Assembly (NCBI RefSeq): GCF_000473225.1
Contig: NZ_KI421509.1
Location: 2,808,868-2,872,867, forward strand
Length of the DNA stretch: 64,000 nucleotides
DNA from: Sedimentitalea nanhaiensis DSM 24252
GTDB taxonomy: Bacteria; Pseudomonadota; Alphaproteobacteria; Rhodobacterales; Rhodobacteraceae
Reading direction: 5' to 3'
Made by a program: the position numbers and the translations under genes. The notes below the pieces were generated by a model. It saw only the letters and a list, made by a program, of their open reading frames with translations, did no database searches and was not told the origin of the DNA. This document shows positions 8,651 through 18,145 of this stretch, piece after piece. Position 1 is the stretch's first letter; every line of letters begins with the position of its first letter.

Positions 8651-10261
8651 ATGGAGTTCGGTATCGTTGAATTGTCCCGCCTACAGTTTGCGGTGACGGT
8701 GATGTATCATTTCCTGTTCGTACCGCTGACGCTGGGTCTGTCGATCCTCGTTGCGATTATGGAAACGGTCTATGTGATGACCAACCGCCCGATTTGGCGG
8801 CAGATGACCAAGTTCTGGGGAATGCTGTTCGGCATCAACTTTGTGCTTGGGGTCGCCACGGGCATCACAATGGAATTTCAGTTCGGTATGAACTGGAGCT
8901 ATTACAGCCACTACGTCGGAGATATTTTTGGTGCGCCACTGGCGATGGAGGGGCTGATGGCCTTCTTCCTTGAGGCAACCTTTGTGGGGCTGTTCTTCTT
9001 TGGCTGGGACAAGCTCAGCAAAGTCGGGCACCTGACCGTCGCCTGGCTGGTTGCCATCGGGTCGAACTTTTCGGCGTTGTGGATTCTGATCGCCAACGGC
9101 TGGATGCAGAACCCGGTTGGTGCCGAATTCAACCCGATGACCATGCGCATGGAAATGACGGATTTCTTTGAGGTTCTTTTCAATGAGGTGGCGCAGGCCA
9201 AGTTTGTCCATACGGTTTCGGCAGGCTATGTCACCGCCTCGGTCTTCGTCATTGGCGTTTCTGCGTGGTACTTGCTGCGCAACCGCCATGTAGAATTGGC
9301 CCGTCGCTCGATCACTGTCGGTGCTGCGTTCGGGCTGGCGTCGGCGTTCTCCGTCGTCTTGCTGGGCGATGAATCCGGCTATTCGGCGACCCATAGCCAA
9401 AAAATGAAGCTCGCCGCGATTGAGGCAATGTGGGAAACACATAAAGCGCCAGCACCCTTCAATCTGGTCGGTTTTCCGGATCAAGAGGCGCGCGAAACCC
9501 ATTACGCGATTGAGATTCCCTGGGCGATGGGCCTGATCGGCACGCGGTCTCTGACAACCGAAATTCCGGGGATCAACGATCTGGTGGCAACCGCCGAGGA
9601 CCGCATCCGTTCTGGCCTGATCGCCTACGAGGCACTGCTGGACGTGCGCGCCAATCGCGACGCTACTGAAGCGGCGGTTATGGCGACGTTCGAGGCACAT
9701 TCAGCCGATCTTGGCTTTGCCTTCCTGCTCAAGAAATACGTCGACAATCCTCTGGACGCTACCGAAGAGCAGATCAAGGCTGCCGCCGATGACACGGTGC
9801 CGACTGTCTGGCCGCTGTTTTGGGCCTTCCGGCTGATGGTGGGGCTTGGCTTCGGGTTCATCGCCACCATGGCCTATTTCTTTTACCGCGCCTCGTTCAA
9901 GGGGATGAACTTCCCGCGTCCGGCGCTCCATTTGGCAGTGTGGATGATCCCTGCACCGTGGATCGCGGCCGAGTTGGGATGGTTTGTGGCCGAGTACGGA
10001 CGCCAGCCATGGACCGTGGATGGCGTGTTGCCCACAGCGATGTCTGTCAGCGCGCTATCGATGACCGAAGTGGCCCTGACGCTGGCTGGTTTCGTGATCT
10101 TCTACACGATCCTGTTCATCATCGAGATGGGTCTGATGCTGAAGTACATTCGCAAAGGCCCTTTTCAGGATGTTGAGGAGACCGATGCCTGGAACCAGCG
10201 TCACAACGATCGCCTGGCTGGTCGCCGAAATGCCGATGCTATCGCCACACCTGCGGAGTAA
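8651..10261 (+). CDS. cydA: cytochrome bd ubiquinol oxidase subunit I
   Basis: This 536-aa integral membrane subunit carries the haems. The start MEFGIVELSRLQFAVT is the family N-terminus, with the haem-ligand His at residue 20 (MYHF) and another near 187 (FVHTVSAGY). The quinol-site motif GRQPW lies near 453. I chose ATG 8651 over an in-frame ATG at 8540 because it has a ribosome site (GGAG, 8639-8642), matches family ends, and the longer version would translate through the FNR box. It oxidises ubiquinol and reduces O2 with high affinity, together with CydB and CydX. Confidence 0.95.
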   Translation: MEFGIVELSRLQFAVTVMYHFLFVPLTLGLSILVAIMETVYVMTNRPIWRQMTKFWGMLFGINFVLGVATGITMEFQFGMNWSYYSHYVGDIFGAPLAMEGLMAFFLEATFVGLFFFGWDKLSKVGHLTVAWLVAIGSNFSALWILIANGWMQNPVGAEFNPMTMRMEMTDFFEVLFNEVAQAKFVHTVSAGYVTASVFVIGVSAWYLLRNRHVELARRSITVGAAFGLASAFSVVLLGDESGYSATHSQKMKLAAIEAMWETHKAPAPFNLVGFPDQEARETHYAIEIPWAMGLIGTRSLTTEIPGINDLVATAEDRIRSGLIAYEALLDVRANRDATEAAVMATFEAHSADLGFAFLLKKYVDNPLDATEEQIKAAADDTVPTVWPLFWAFRLMVGLGFGFIATMAYFFYRASFKGMNFPRPALHLAVWMIPAPWIAAELGWFVAEYGRQPWTVDGVLPTAMSVSALSMTEVALTLAGFVIFYTILFIIEMGLMLKYIRKGPFQDVEETDAWNQRHNDRLAGRRNADAIATPAE

Positions 10262-10266
10262 GACAG

Positions 10267-11430
10267 ATGATTTTACATGAACTTATCACATATGACGTGC
10301 TGCGCGTTATCTGGTGGGGTCTGCTCGGTGTCTTGCTGATCGGCTTTGCTCTCACCGACGGGTTTGACATGGGGGTTGGCGCGCTGCTGCCCTTCGTCGC
10401 CAAGACAGACATTGAGCGCCGCATCGCGATCAATACCATCGGCCCGGTTTGGGAGGGGAACCAAGTTTGGTTTATCCTTGGCGGCGGCGCCATCTTTGCC
10501 GCTTGGCCCCCGCTTTATGCTGTGAGTTTTTCTGGCTTCTATCTGGCGATGTTCCTTATCCTGGCAGCCTTTATCGTGCGCCCCGTCGCGTTCAAATACC
10601 GCTCCAAGCGGGACGACCCGCGTTGGCGAACCACGTGGGATTGGGCGATTTTTGCCAGCGGTGCCGTGCCTGCGCTGTTGTTCGGAGTTGCCGTAGGGAA
10701 TGTGATCCAGGGTGTTCCGTTCCAGTTCACCGACGATCTGCATACGATCTACGAAGGGGCCTGGTACATGAAGTTCATCGGCCTGCTCGACCCGTTCTCG
10801 ATCCTTGCAGGTGTGGTTTCGTTGTCGATGCTGATCATGCACGGCAGTGCGTGGCTGACGCTGAAAGCGGAAGGCCCGGTTCAAATCCGCGCCCGCGCCA
10901 TTGGCTCCAAGGCGGCGTTGGTCGCGGTTGGTACCTATGTGCTGGCGGGCCTGTGGTTGACCTTCGGTATCGAAGGATTTCGCATCGTCGGGGACTATGT
11001 CACGAACGGCCCGTCCAACCCGCTGCATTTCGAGGTAGAGCGCACCCCAAGCTGGCTGTCTGCCTATGCGGACCGTCCCTGGATCGCCGTTGCCCCGCTC
11101 ATGGGGATTATTGGCGGATTGTTGACATACCTCGGGCTGCGGGCCGGTCGCGAAGTTTCGACGCTGCTGGTTTCCAAGATGGCAATTCTAGGCGTGATCT
11201 CCTCTGTGGGGCTGACCATGTTCCCCTTCATCATGCCCAGTTCCAGCGATCCGCAGTCGTCGCTGACGGTCTGGAACAGTTCGTCTTCACATCTGACGCT
11301 GTTCATCATGCTGGTGGCCACCGCGATCTTTATGCCGTTGATCCTGATGTACACCGCCTGGGTCTACAAAGTTCTGTGGGGCAAGGTCACTGAGGCTGAT
11401 GTCTCTGAAAACTCCCACTCTCTCTATTAG
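10267..11430 (+). CDS. cydB: cytochrome bd ubiquinol oxidase subunit II
   Basis: The 387-aa membrane subunit begins five bases after cydA. Diagnostic blocks are ALTDGFDMGVGALLPF near residue 30, IGPVWEGNQVWFILGGGA near 60 and the C-terminal SSSDPQSSLTVWNSSSS. CydB pairs with CydA as the structural scaffold. Length and motifs are normal. Confidence 0.95.
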   Translation: MILHELITYDVLRVIWWGLLGVLLIGFALTDGFDMGVGALLPFVAKTDIERRIAINTIGPVWEGNQVWFILGGGAIFAAWPPLYAVSFSGFYLAMFLILAAFIVRPVAFKYRSKRDDPRWRTTWDWAIFASGAVPALLFGVAVGNVIQGVPFQFTDDLHTIYEGAWYMKFIGLLDPFSILAGVVSLSMLIMHGSAWLTLKAEGPVQIRARAIGSKAALVAVGTYVLAGLWLTFGIEGFRIVGDYVTNGPSNPLHFEVERTPSWLSAYADRPWIAVAPLMGIIGGLLTYLGLRAGREVSTLLVSKMAILGVISSVGLTMFPFIMPSSSDPQSSLTVWNSSSSHLTLFIMLVATAIFMPLILMYTAWVYKVLWGKVTEADVSENSHSLY

Positions 11431-11445
11431 GAAAAGGAACTTTCG

Positions 11446-11607
11446 ATGTGGTATTTTGCCTGGATTCTGGGCCTTCCGCTGGCCGCCATTTTCGCCGTGA
11501 TGAACGCGATGTGGCTCGAACTGAAAGAAGACGAACGCAAAATGGCTGGAGACTCTTCGGATAACACATCGGACGAGCAACAAGATCGGTTGCGGCACGT
11601 GTCATGA
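11446..11607 (+). CDS. cydX: cytochrome bd small subunit CydX
   Basis: This 53-codon gene follows cydB by 15 bases and has a ribosome site (AAAAGGA). The product MWYFAWILGLPLAAIFAVMN is the classic single-helix CydX/YbgT start, followed by WLELKEDER. CydX stabilises the bd oxidase haems. The acidic C-terminal tail (about 25 residues) is longer than in E. coli, where CydX has 37 residues. Confidence 0.92.
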   Translation: MWYFAWILGLPLAAIFAVMNAMWLELKEDERKMAGDSSDNTSDEQQDRLRHVS

Positions 11608-11908
11608 CCCGCCGCAACCGGACAGTTGATGACAGATTGAGAAAGGCCTGACCATGTCAGCTTTCGCAGCTGATTTTGCGGACGATCGCGGCGTGCCTAT
11701 TTCCCGGCTACATTCTTTGTCATCGGCATGGGACTGAGGGGCCTAACCCGTGCCATTGAACCGGATATTCATGCCGGACAGTGCGATTGTATCGCTCGGC
11801 ATAGGTGCAGAACCGGGTCTCGCCATCGAAGGCTTGAACTTATAGAGAGGATAGGAACCAGCGCTCCGGTGTTTTGCAAAACCACTTGGCGGCGGCGAGG
11901 AGCATTCA
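11608..11908. other. gap between cydX and the LysR gene, no supported gene
   Basis: About 300 bases with only short frames. One of about 28 codons begins at ATG 11654 but has no homology I recognise. A minus-strand segment reads ETRFCTYAERYNRTVRHEY, faintly like a transposase tail, with no other support. A purine-rich ribosome site at the right end serves the LysR gene. Confidence 0.5.
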
Positions 11909-12826
11909 TTGTTCAAGATCGACACAGTCCAATCTGCTTCATTCCTCGTTGCCTGCGAAGAGGGGTCGATCAGATCCGCGTCGGAACGTTTGGGGGTCGA
12001 ACCATCAACAATCAGCCGCCAAATCAAAGCGCTTGAAACGTCTCTGGGGACGGCTCTGATTGAACGTGGACGCAAAGGCGTACGCCCGACTGAGGCGGGA
12101 ACCATCCTGCGGACCTATTTGAAACATCAGCAAAGCGAACAGGAAACGTTGCTTTCGGAATTCGACGCGCTCAAGGGGATGCGGCGTGGCGAATTGATGA
12201 TTGCTGTGGGCGATGGATTCATCAGTGATTTTGTTGGCAATGCCATGACGTCGTATAAAGCGGCGTTTCCCGGATTTACCTATGACCTGCTGAGCGGATC
12301 GACCGAACAGGTCTTGCATGCCGTGAGAACCGATCGCGCGCATCTTGGCCTGGCCTATAATGCCGGAAAGGAACGGGCGATCCGAACCGCTGCGCAAGTC
12401 AAGCAACCGCTTGATCTTTTGGTAAGCCCGACGTCGGAATGGGCGGACCTGTCAGAACCTGTCACAATGGCGCAACTTGAAACTTTGCCCTCGGCGCTTT
12501 TGAAATCGGGCTTTGGCGTGGGCGATATGATTGCGGTCGCCGAAGGCGCACATGGGGTCAGATTGCGGGCGCTTGTGCATTCCAACTCTCTGGCGGTGCT
12601 GCGCAGTTTTGTGCGCGAAGGGCTGGGTGTTACGGTGCTTCCGGCCTTTGTGGTGACACGTGAAATCGCAGATGGGACCATTGCCACCAAACGCCTGGCG
12701 GTCCCGGAGCTTAGAAAAGGCGAGGCTTCGGTTTTTACTCGGTATGGTCGGCGGTTGCCCGAAGGGGTGACACGTCTGGTCGATCACATCACACGGTCGA
12801 TGGTCGCGTTTCGGAATGCTGGTTAG
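11909..12826 (+). CDS. LysR-family transcriptional regulator
   Basis: The 305-aa protein has an N-terminal winged helix-turn-helix (SFLVACEEGSIRSASERLGVE then STISRQIKALETSLGT, residues about 10-45) and a C-terminal substrate-binding domain ending with EGLGVTVLPAF. Start is TTG at 11909 with a good ribosome site (GAGGAG, 11897-11902). It reads in the same direction as the ABC transporter genes 100 bases downstream, so it is the likely regulator of that cluster. The inducer is unknown. Confidence 0.85.
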   Translation: MFKIDTVQSASFLVACEEGSIRSASERLGVEPSTISRQIKALETSLGTALIERGRKGVRPTEAGTILRTYLKHQQSEQETLLSEFDALKGMRRGELMIAVGDGFISDFVGNAMTSYKAAFPGFTYDLLSGSTEQVLHAVRTDRAHLGLAYNAGKERAIRTAAQVKQPLDLLVSPTSEWADLSEPVTMAQLETLPSALLKSGFGVGDMIAVAEGAHGVRLRALVHSNSLAVLRSFVREGLGVTVLPAFVVTREIADGTIATKRLAVPELRKGEASVFTRYGRRLPEGVTRLVDHITRSMVAFRNAG

Positions 12827-12928
12827 CGTTGCCTCTGGGGCAACAATAATTCACATTTACTGCAATTCCCGCAGGCCGGTTCTGAACATACACTGCCGAG
12901 AATCAAAAAATCTCAACAGGGTAATAAG

Positions 12929-14509
12929 ATGTCAAAAACCTATCTCGCGTCTCTGGCTGCGGCCTTGGCGTTTTCAACGGCAACGATCATCCCGGTTCAG
13001 GCGGAAACGCTGCGTATGGCGTCCCAAGGGGATGCGACCAGCCTTGATCCGCACAGCCACAATGAAAGCTTTACTAACTATTTTCTGGCCAACATCTACG
13101 AGGGCTTGGTCGCACGCGACAAAGATTTCGAGATCGCAGGCCAGTTGGCGCAAAGCTGGGAGCAGGTCGACGCAACGACATGGCGGTTCACGCTTCGCGA
13201 CGGCGTGACCTTTCATGACGGGTCTGCTTTTGCCGCCGATGATGTGATCTTCAGCATGGATCGCGCCCTTTCCGAAACCTCGAATTTCAAACACGTGCTG
13301 GCCTCGGTCGAAAGTTACAGCGCCGTCGATGACATGACCGTCGAAATCGTGACCAAAGCGCCCAATCCGATTTTGCTGAACGATCTCCTCGATCTGATGA
13401 TCCTCGACAAACAATGGGCGGAAGCGAATGGCGCGGTCGAGCCCATCAACCTTCAGGCCGAAGAGAAAGCATTCAGCGCGACCAACGCCAACGGCACCGG
13501 ACCATTCAGTGTGGTCTCGCGCGCGCAGGGCGAAAAAACGACGCTGGCCGCCTTTGACGGTTATTGGGGCGAAACGGGCAACGTGACCGAGGTCGTGTTC
13601 ACCCCGATCAACAACGCCGCGACGCTGGTTTCGGCGCTTTTGTCAGGCGAGGTCGATCTGGTGATGCCCTTGCCCTTGCAGGATATTGCGCGCGTTGAAA
13701 ACGGTGCGGGGGTCAAGGTCGTTTCCAGCGCCGAGGCGCGCACCATGTACCTGGGCATGGACCAATGGCGCGATCAGATCATCGAAAGCCCGGTCGAGGG
13801 CAACCCGTTCCTGGACCTGCGAGTCCGTCAGGCATTCGCACACGCAGTGGACGCACAGGCAATCATCGACCGCGTGATGCAGGGGCAGGCGACTTTGGCC
13901 ACGCAATACGTGATGGACAAGGTGAGCGGCTATAATCCAGATCTGACCAGGTTGGAATACAATGTCGAGACTGCCAAATCGCTGCTGGCCGAGGCAGGTT
14001 ATCCTGAGGGCTTCGAACTGACGATGGATTGTTCGACAGACCGCTATGTCAACGATGGTCAGATCTGTCAGGCGACCGTCAGCCTGCTGGCCCGGGTCGG
14101 GGTCAAGGTAAACCTGATCGCCCAGCCCAAAGCGCAGTTCTTCCCCAAGGTTGTCGCGCCCGATTTCGGCACCTCGTTCTTCTTGCTCAGCTGGACGCCG
14201 TCGACGATGGACAGCCTGAACGTTTTCCAAAACGTGCTGGGCACCCGCGATCTGGAAAACGGCAAAGGGGCCTGGAACATCTCGGGCTGTTCGGTTCCCG
14301 AGGCCGATGCACTGGCCGCTGAGGCCGCTGTGACGATGGATGCCGCCGCACGCGAAAAGATGCTGCAAGACGCGATGGCCTTGATGGTCGAAGACGTTTG
14401 CCTTGTGCCGCTGCATGTGCAGCAATTGGTCTGGGGCGCGGCGGAGAAAGTCGAGGTGGTGCAACACCCGACGTTTGAATTCCCGCTGGAATACTTCAAC
14501 GTCAACTAA
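12929..14509 (+). CDS. periplasmic solute-binding protein of a peptide-type ABC transporter
   Basis: The 526-aa protein has a signal peptide (MSKTYLASLAAALAF, cleavage after VQA, about residue 25) and the SBP family 5 layout: SLDPHSHNESFTNYFLANIYEGL near 40 and GVTFHDGSAFAADDV near 95. Members bind oligopeptides, dipeptides, nickel complexes or opines, and sequence alone does not say which. The enzymes downstream suggest an N-acylated or peptide-like organic compound. A hairpin after the stop likely raises its expression over the permease genes. Confidence 0.88.
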   Translation: MSKTYLASLAAALAFSTATIIPVQAETLRMASQGDATSLDPHSHNESFTNYFLANIYEGLVARDKDFEIAGQLAQSWEQVDATTWRFTLRDGVTFHDGSAFAADDVIFSMDRALSETSNFKHVLASVESYSAVDDMTVEIVTKAPNPILLNDLLDLMILDKQWAEANGAVEPINLQAEEKAFSATNANGTGPFSVVSRAQGEKTTLAAFDGYWGETGNVTEVVFTPINNAATLVSALLSGEVDLVMPLPLQDIARVENGAGVKVVSSAEARTMYLGMDQWRDQIIESPVEGNPFLDLRVRQAFAHAVDAQAIIDRVMQGQATLATQYVMDKVSGYNPDLTRLEYNVETAKSLLAEAGYPEGFELTMDCSTDRYVNDGQICQATVSLLARVGVKVNLIAQPKAQFFPKVVAPDFGTSFFLLSWTPSTMDSLNVFQNVLGTRDLENGKGAWNISGCSVPEADALAAEAAVTMDAAAREKMLQDAMALMVEDVCLVPLHVQQLVWGAAEKVEVVQHPTFEFPLEYFNVN

Positions 14510-14520
14510 GCCTCGGTTTT

Positions 14521-14543
14521 ACGGCCCGGCGACATCGGGCCGT
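14521..14543 (+). terminator. hairpin between binding protein and permease genes
   Basis: ACGGCCCG pairs with CGGGCCGT around a 7-base loop, 11 bases after the stop. No T-run follows. Such hairpins commonly protect the mRNA of abundant binding proteins or partly terminate. Confidence 0.5.
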
Positions 14544-14578
14544 ATTCCCCCAACGTTTCCTCCACATGGACACCTGAT

Positions 14579-15547
14579 ATGTATTTTCTGCTGGCCCGAT
14601 TGCTTCAGGCCACGGTTGTGATGCTCTGCGTTGCCCTTGTTGGCTTCCTCGTATTTCAATTCGTGGGCGACCCGGTCTTGTCCCTGGTCGGACAGGAAAC
14701 ATCGGTGGAAGACCGCGAGGCGCTGCGTGAAAGCCTTGGCCTGAACGACCCGATCCTCGTTCAGTATGCCCGCTATGTCGTGAACGCGCTGCAGGGCGAT
14801 TTCGGAATATCGTACAGTTTCAACCGCGATGTCAGCGAGATGATCGCAGACCGTCTTCCCGCAACAATTGAACTGGTGATGCTTTCGGGGGTGCTGTCGC
14901 TGATCCTTGCAATTCCGGCAGGTATTTACACCGGTATCCGGCGCAAGGGCGGCGTTGCCCAGACGATCATGGCGCTTTCGGTGATCGGCGTGTCGATCCC
15001 GTCCTTCCTGCTGGGCATTTTGCTGATTCTCGTTTTCTCGGTCTGGCTGAATTGGCTGCCCTCTTTCGGGCGCGGTGATGTGGTTACGGTCCTTGGGGTC
15101 CGCTCCAGCCTCTTTACATGGGACGGGCTGAGCCACGCATTGATGCCCGCCGCAGTCCTTTGTCTGTTTCAACTTGGCGTCATCCTGCGCCTGATCCGGG
15201 CCGAGATGCTGGAAGTGCTGCGCACCGATTACATCCGCTTTGCCTGGGCGCGCGGGTTACCGGGGCAACGGATCTATTTCCGCCACGCGCTGAAAAACAC
15301 GCTTGTTCCCGTGGTCACGGCGATTGGCCTGCAACTCAGCTCACTTTTTGCTTTCTCGATCATCACCGAGAGGGTCTTTCAATGGCCGGGCATGGGTTCG
15401 CTATTGCTGCACGCTATCGGGCAAAGCGACATTCCGTTGCTGGCCGCATATCTGATCTTTGTCGGGCTGGTGTTCACGATCTCGAACCTTGTCGTGGATG
15501 CGGTCTATGTGCTGATCGACCCCCGTATTCGTCACGGAGCGCATTGA
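14579..15547 (+). CDS. ABC transporter permease (DppB/OppB type)
   Basis: The 322-aa protein has the DppB fold: N-terminal helix, extracytoplasmic segment (GLNDPILVQYARYV near 50) and the EAA loop toward the C-terminus (DYIRFAWARGLPGQRIYFRHALKN, about 216-240). It forms the membrane channel with the next gene product, which begins two bases after the stop. Confidence 0.9.
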   Translation: MYFLLARLLQATVVMLCVALVGFLVFQFVGDPVLSLVGQETSVEDREALRESLGLNDPILVQYARYVVNALQGDFGISYSFNRDVSEMIADRLPATIELVMLSGVLSLILAIPAGIYTGIRRKGGVAQTIMALSVIGVSIPSFLLGILLILVFSVWLNWLPSFGRGDVVTVLGVRSSLFTWDGLSHALMPAAVLCLFQLGVILRLIRAEMLEVLRTDYIRFAWARGLPGQRIYFRHALKNTLVPVVTAIGLQLSSLFAFSIITERVFQWPGMGSLLLHAIGQSDIPLLAAYLIFVGLVFTISNLVVDAVYVLIDPRIRHGAH

Positions 15548-15548
15548 T

Positions 15549-16451
15549 ATGCTTGAACGAATTCGCTCTGACTTCTGGTATGAGCTGCTGAACTCTCCGG
15601 TCACGATCATATCGGCCGTCATTATCGTACTGATGATAATCGGCTGCACCTTTGCCCCGGTCTTTGCGCCCCATACGCCGTTTGATCCGGCCACGATTTC
15701 CATCATGGATAACAATATGCCACCCGCCTGGCAGGACGGCGCTGATCCGCGTTTCCTTTTGGGGACAGACCTTCAGGGCCGCGATGTGCTGTCAGCGATG
15801 CTTTATGGCGGTCGGATTTCTCTGCTCGTGGGGATTGGCGCTGTGGCGCTGTCCGTCGTCATCGGGATGACCGTGGGCTTGCTTGCCGGGTATTTCGGCG
15901 GGATGACCGATGCGGTGCTGATGCGGGTTGCCGAGATCCAGTTCGCCTTTCCGCCGATCCTGATTGCGCTGCTGTTCAACGGCATCCTCAAGGCTTCGCT
16001 TCCCGCAGATGTCTTTGCCCAAGCTGCCGTTCCGATCATGATCCTCGCCATCGGCCTTGCCGGATGGGTCCAGTTCGCCCGCATCGTGCGTGCCTCGGCC
16101 ATGGTGCAACGGGGACAGGATTATGTCACCGCCTGTCACGCCATTGGCCTGCCGACGGCAACGATCATCCTGCGCCATATCACGCCGAACATCCTTGGGC
16201 CGGTGCTTGTCCTTGCCATGCTGCAAATCGCGGTGGCCATCGTGACCGAGGCAACCCTGTCCTTCCTTGGCCTCGGCACGCCGCTTACAGAGCCATCGTT
16301 GGGCGCATTGATCCAGATCGGCAGTCAATACCTGTTTTCCGGCATTTGGTGGGTCGTGATCTTTCCGGGCATCATGCTGCTGGTGATGGTGGTCGCCTTT
16401 AATCTCGTGGCCGACTGGGTCCGCGACTATTTGAATCCGAGGCTGCGATGA
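15549..16451 (+). CDS. ABC transporter permease (DppC/OppC type)
   Basis: The 300-aa protein has the DppC pattern: an N-terminal helix, the conserved FLLGTDLQGRDVLSAMLYGG near residue 75, and the EAA loop DYVTACHAIGLPTATIILRH near 200. It pairs with the preceding permease. The stop overlaps the ATPase start (ATGA). Confidence 0.9.
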   Translation: MLERIRSDFWYELLNSPVTIISAVIIVLMIIGCTFAPVFAPHTPFDPATISIMDNNMPPAWQDGADPRFLLGTDLQGRDVLSAMLYGGRISLLVGIGAVALSVVIGMTVGLLAGYFGGMTDAVLMRVAEIQFAFPPILIALLFNGILKASLPADVFAQAAVPIMILAIGLAGWVQFARIVRASAMVQRGQDYVTACHAIGLPTATIILRHITPNILGPVLVLAMLQIAVAIVTEATLSFLGLGTPLTEPSLGALIQIGSQYLFSGIWWVVIFPGIMLLVMVVAFNLVADWVRDYLNPRLR

Positions 16452-18121
16452 CCGAGATTTTGTGCAGAACTAAAGACCTCAAGATCACCTTCCCGCACCG
16501 GCTCGGCGATTTCACCGCTGTGCATGGCTTTGACATGGAGGTCCGGCGCGGCGAGATCGTCGGGCTGATCGGGGAAAGCGGTGCCGGTAAATCGACCATC
16601 GGCAATGCCATCATGGGCCTTCTGTCGCATCCCGGAAAAGTGTCGGGCGGCAGGATCGATCTGGAAGGTGAGAACCTGATCGATCTGTCCGACGCGGCAA
16701 TGGCGCGGCTGCGCGGGCGGCGGATCGGCATGATCTTTCAGGATCCAATGACGTCTCTGAACCCTTTGATGACAGTTGGCGACCAACTGGCGGAATCCAT
16801 TGCCTTGCTACGGGATTTGCCGATGTCTGAGGCGCGCAAGATGGCCGCTGACCGGTTGGACGGGGTCGGCATACCAGATGCGGCTAGCCGCATGGGGCAA
16901 TACCCGCACGAATTCTCTGGCGGGATGCGTCAACGGGTGGTCATTGCTCTTGCGATGGCGGGTGACCCGGACCTTCTGATTGCGGATGAACCGACAACGG
17001 CGCTGGATGTCTCGGTGCAAAAACAGGTGCTTGATCTGATCCGCAGCATCTGTGTCGAGCGGTCTCTTGGGGTGATCCTGGTAACGCATGACATGGGTGT
17101 GATCGCCGAAACCGCTGACCGGGTCTATGTGATGCGCCACGGCAAGCTGGTGGAAACCGGCCCCACAGCCCAGGTGATCCACACCCCGACAGAGCAATAC
17201 ACCCAGGATCTGATCGCCGCGATCCCCAGCATCGAACGGCGCGAAGACAGATTCCGCAATCCGGCTCAAAAGACCGGCGAAATCGACCAATGGCTTTTGC
17301 AGGGCCACAAGGACGAAAGTTCCGGCGATTACGTCACCGCCAGCGCATTGACCAAGGATTTTGCCACCCGAAAGAAATCGTTCTGGGGAAAGGCGGGCAC
17401 ATTCCGCGCCGTGGACATTCCGGGCCTCAGCATCAAGCGGGGCGAGGTTCTGGGCCTTGTCGGCGAAAGCGGGTCTGGAAAATCGACGCTTGGCCGCATG
17501 ATGACCGGCCTTGTCCTGCCCACGTCCGGCAATGTGCGCTATGATGATCATGGGCCGCTGGCCGATGTGCGGTCGCGCGCCAGGCGCAAGGCGCTGCGCC
17601 GCGATGTTCAGGTGGTCTTTCAGGATCCTTATTCTTCGCTCAACGGCCGGATGCGCGTCGATCATATTCTGGCCGAACCGATCCGGTTTCACGGTCTGGC
17701 CGCACGCAGCGATATCCCGCGGCTTGTTGGCGCCTTGCTGGAACGTGTCGGCCTTCCGGCAGCGGCCGGGCGCAAATTTCCACACCAGTTCTCCGGCGGG
17801 CAACGTCAGCGCATTTGCATCGCGCGCGCCCTGTCGGTGCGGCCCCGGTTCCTTTTGTGTGATGAGCCGACCTCGGCGCTGGATGTCTCCATTCAGGCGG
17901 ACATGTTGGCGCTGCTGATGGAATTGCGCCGATCGCTTGGGCTGACCATGCTGTTTGTCAGCCACGATCTGGCAGTCGTGCGGCAGGTCTCTGACCGGGT
18001 GGCGGTGATGAAGCAAGGCAAGATCGTCGAATGCCGAGAGGCCGAGGCTTTGTATGATTCCCCCGAAAACGACTACACCCGGATGCTGTTGGCCACCGCG
18101 CCGCGCGCAACGGGCCATTAG
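16448..18121 (+). CDS. fused two-domain ABC ATPase (DppD-DppF type)
   Basis: The 557-aa protein holds two complete ATPase domains. The first has GESGAGKST (about 44), FSGGMRQR (about 160) and LLIADEPTTALD; the second has GESGSGKST (about 340), FSGGQRQR (about 455) and FLLCDEPTSALD. Both end with oligopeptide-type C-terminal segments. A single fused polypeptide replaces the usual DppD/DppF pair. Confidence 0.92.
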   Translation: MTEILCRTKDLKITFPHRLGDFTAVHGFDMEVRRGEIVGLIGESGAGKSTIGNAIMGLLSHPGKVSGGRIDLEGENLIDLSDAAMARLRGRRIGMIFQDPMTSLNPLMTVGDQLAESIALLRDLPMSEARKMAADRLDGVGIPDAASRMGQYPHEFSGGMRQRVVIALAMAGDPDLLIADEPTTALDVSVQKQVLDLIRSICVERSLGVILVTHDMGVIAETADRVYVMRHGKLVETGPTAQVIHTPTEQYTQDLIAAIPSIERREDRFRNPAQKTGEIDQWLLQGHKDESSGDYVTASALTKDFATRKKSFWGKAGTFRAVDIPGLSIKRGEVLGLVGESGSGKSTLGRMMTGLVLPTSGNVRYDDHGPLADVRSRARRKALRRDVQVVFQDPYSSLNGRMRVDHILAEPIRFHGLAARSDIPRLVGALLERVGLPAAAGRKFPHQFSGGQRQRICIARALSVRPRFLLCDEPTSALDVSIQADMLALLMELRRSLGLTMLFVSHDLAVVRQVSDRVAVMKQGKIVECREAEALYDSPENDYTRMLLATAPRATGH

Positions 18122-18145
18122 AAACATGAGTGTGAGGAGCAGACC

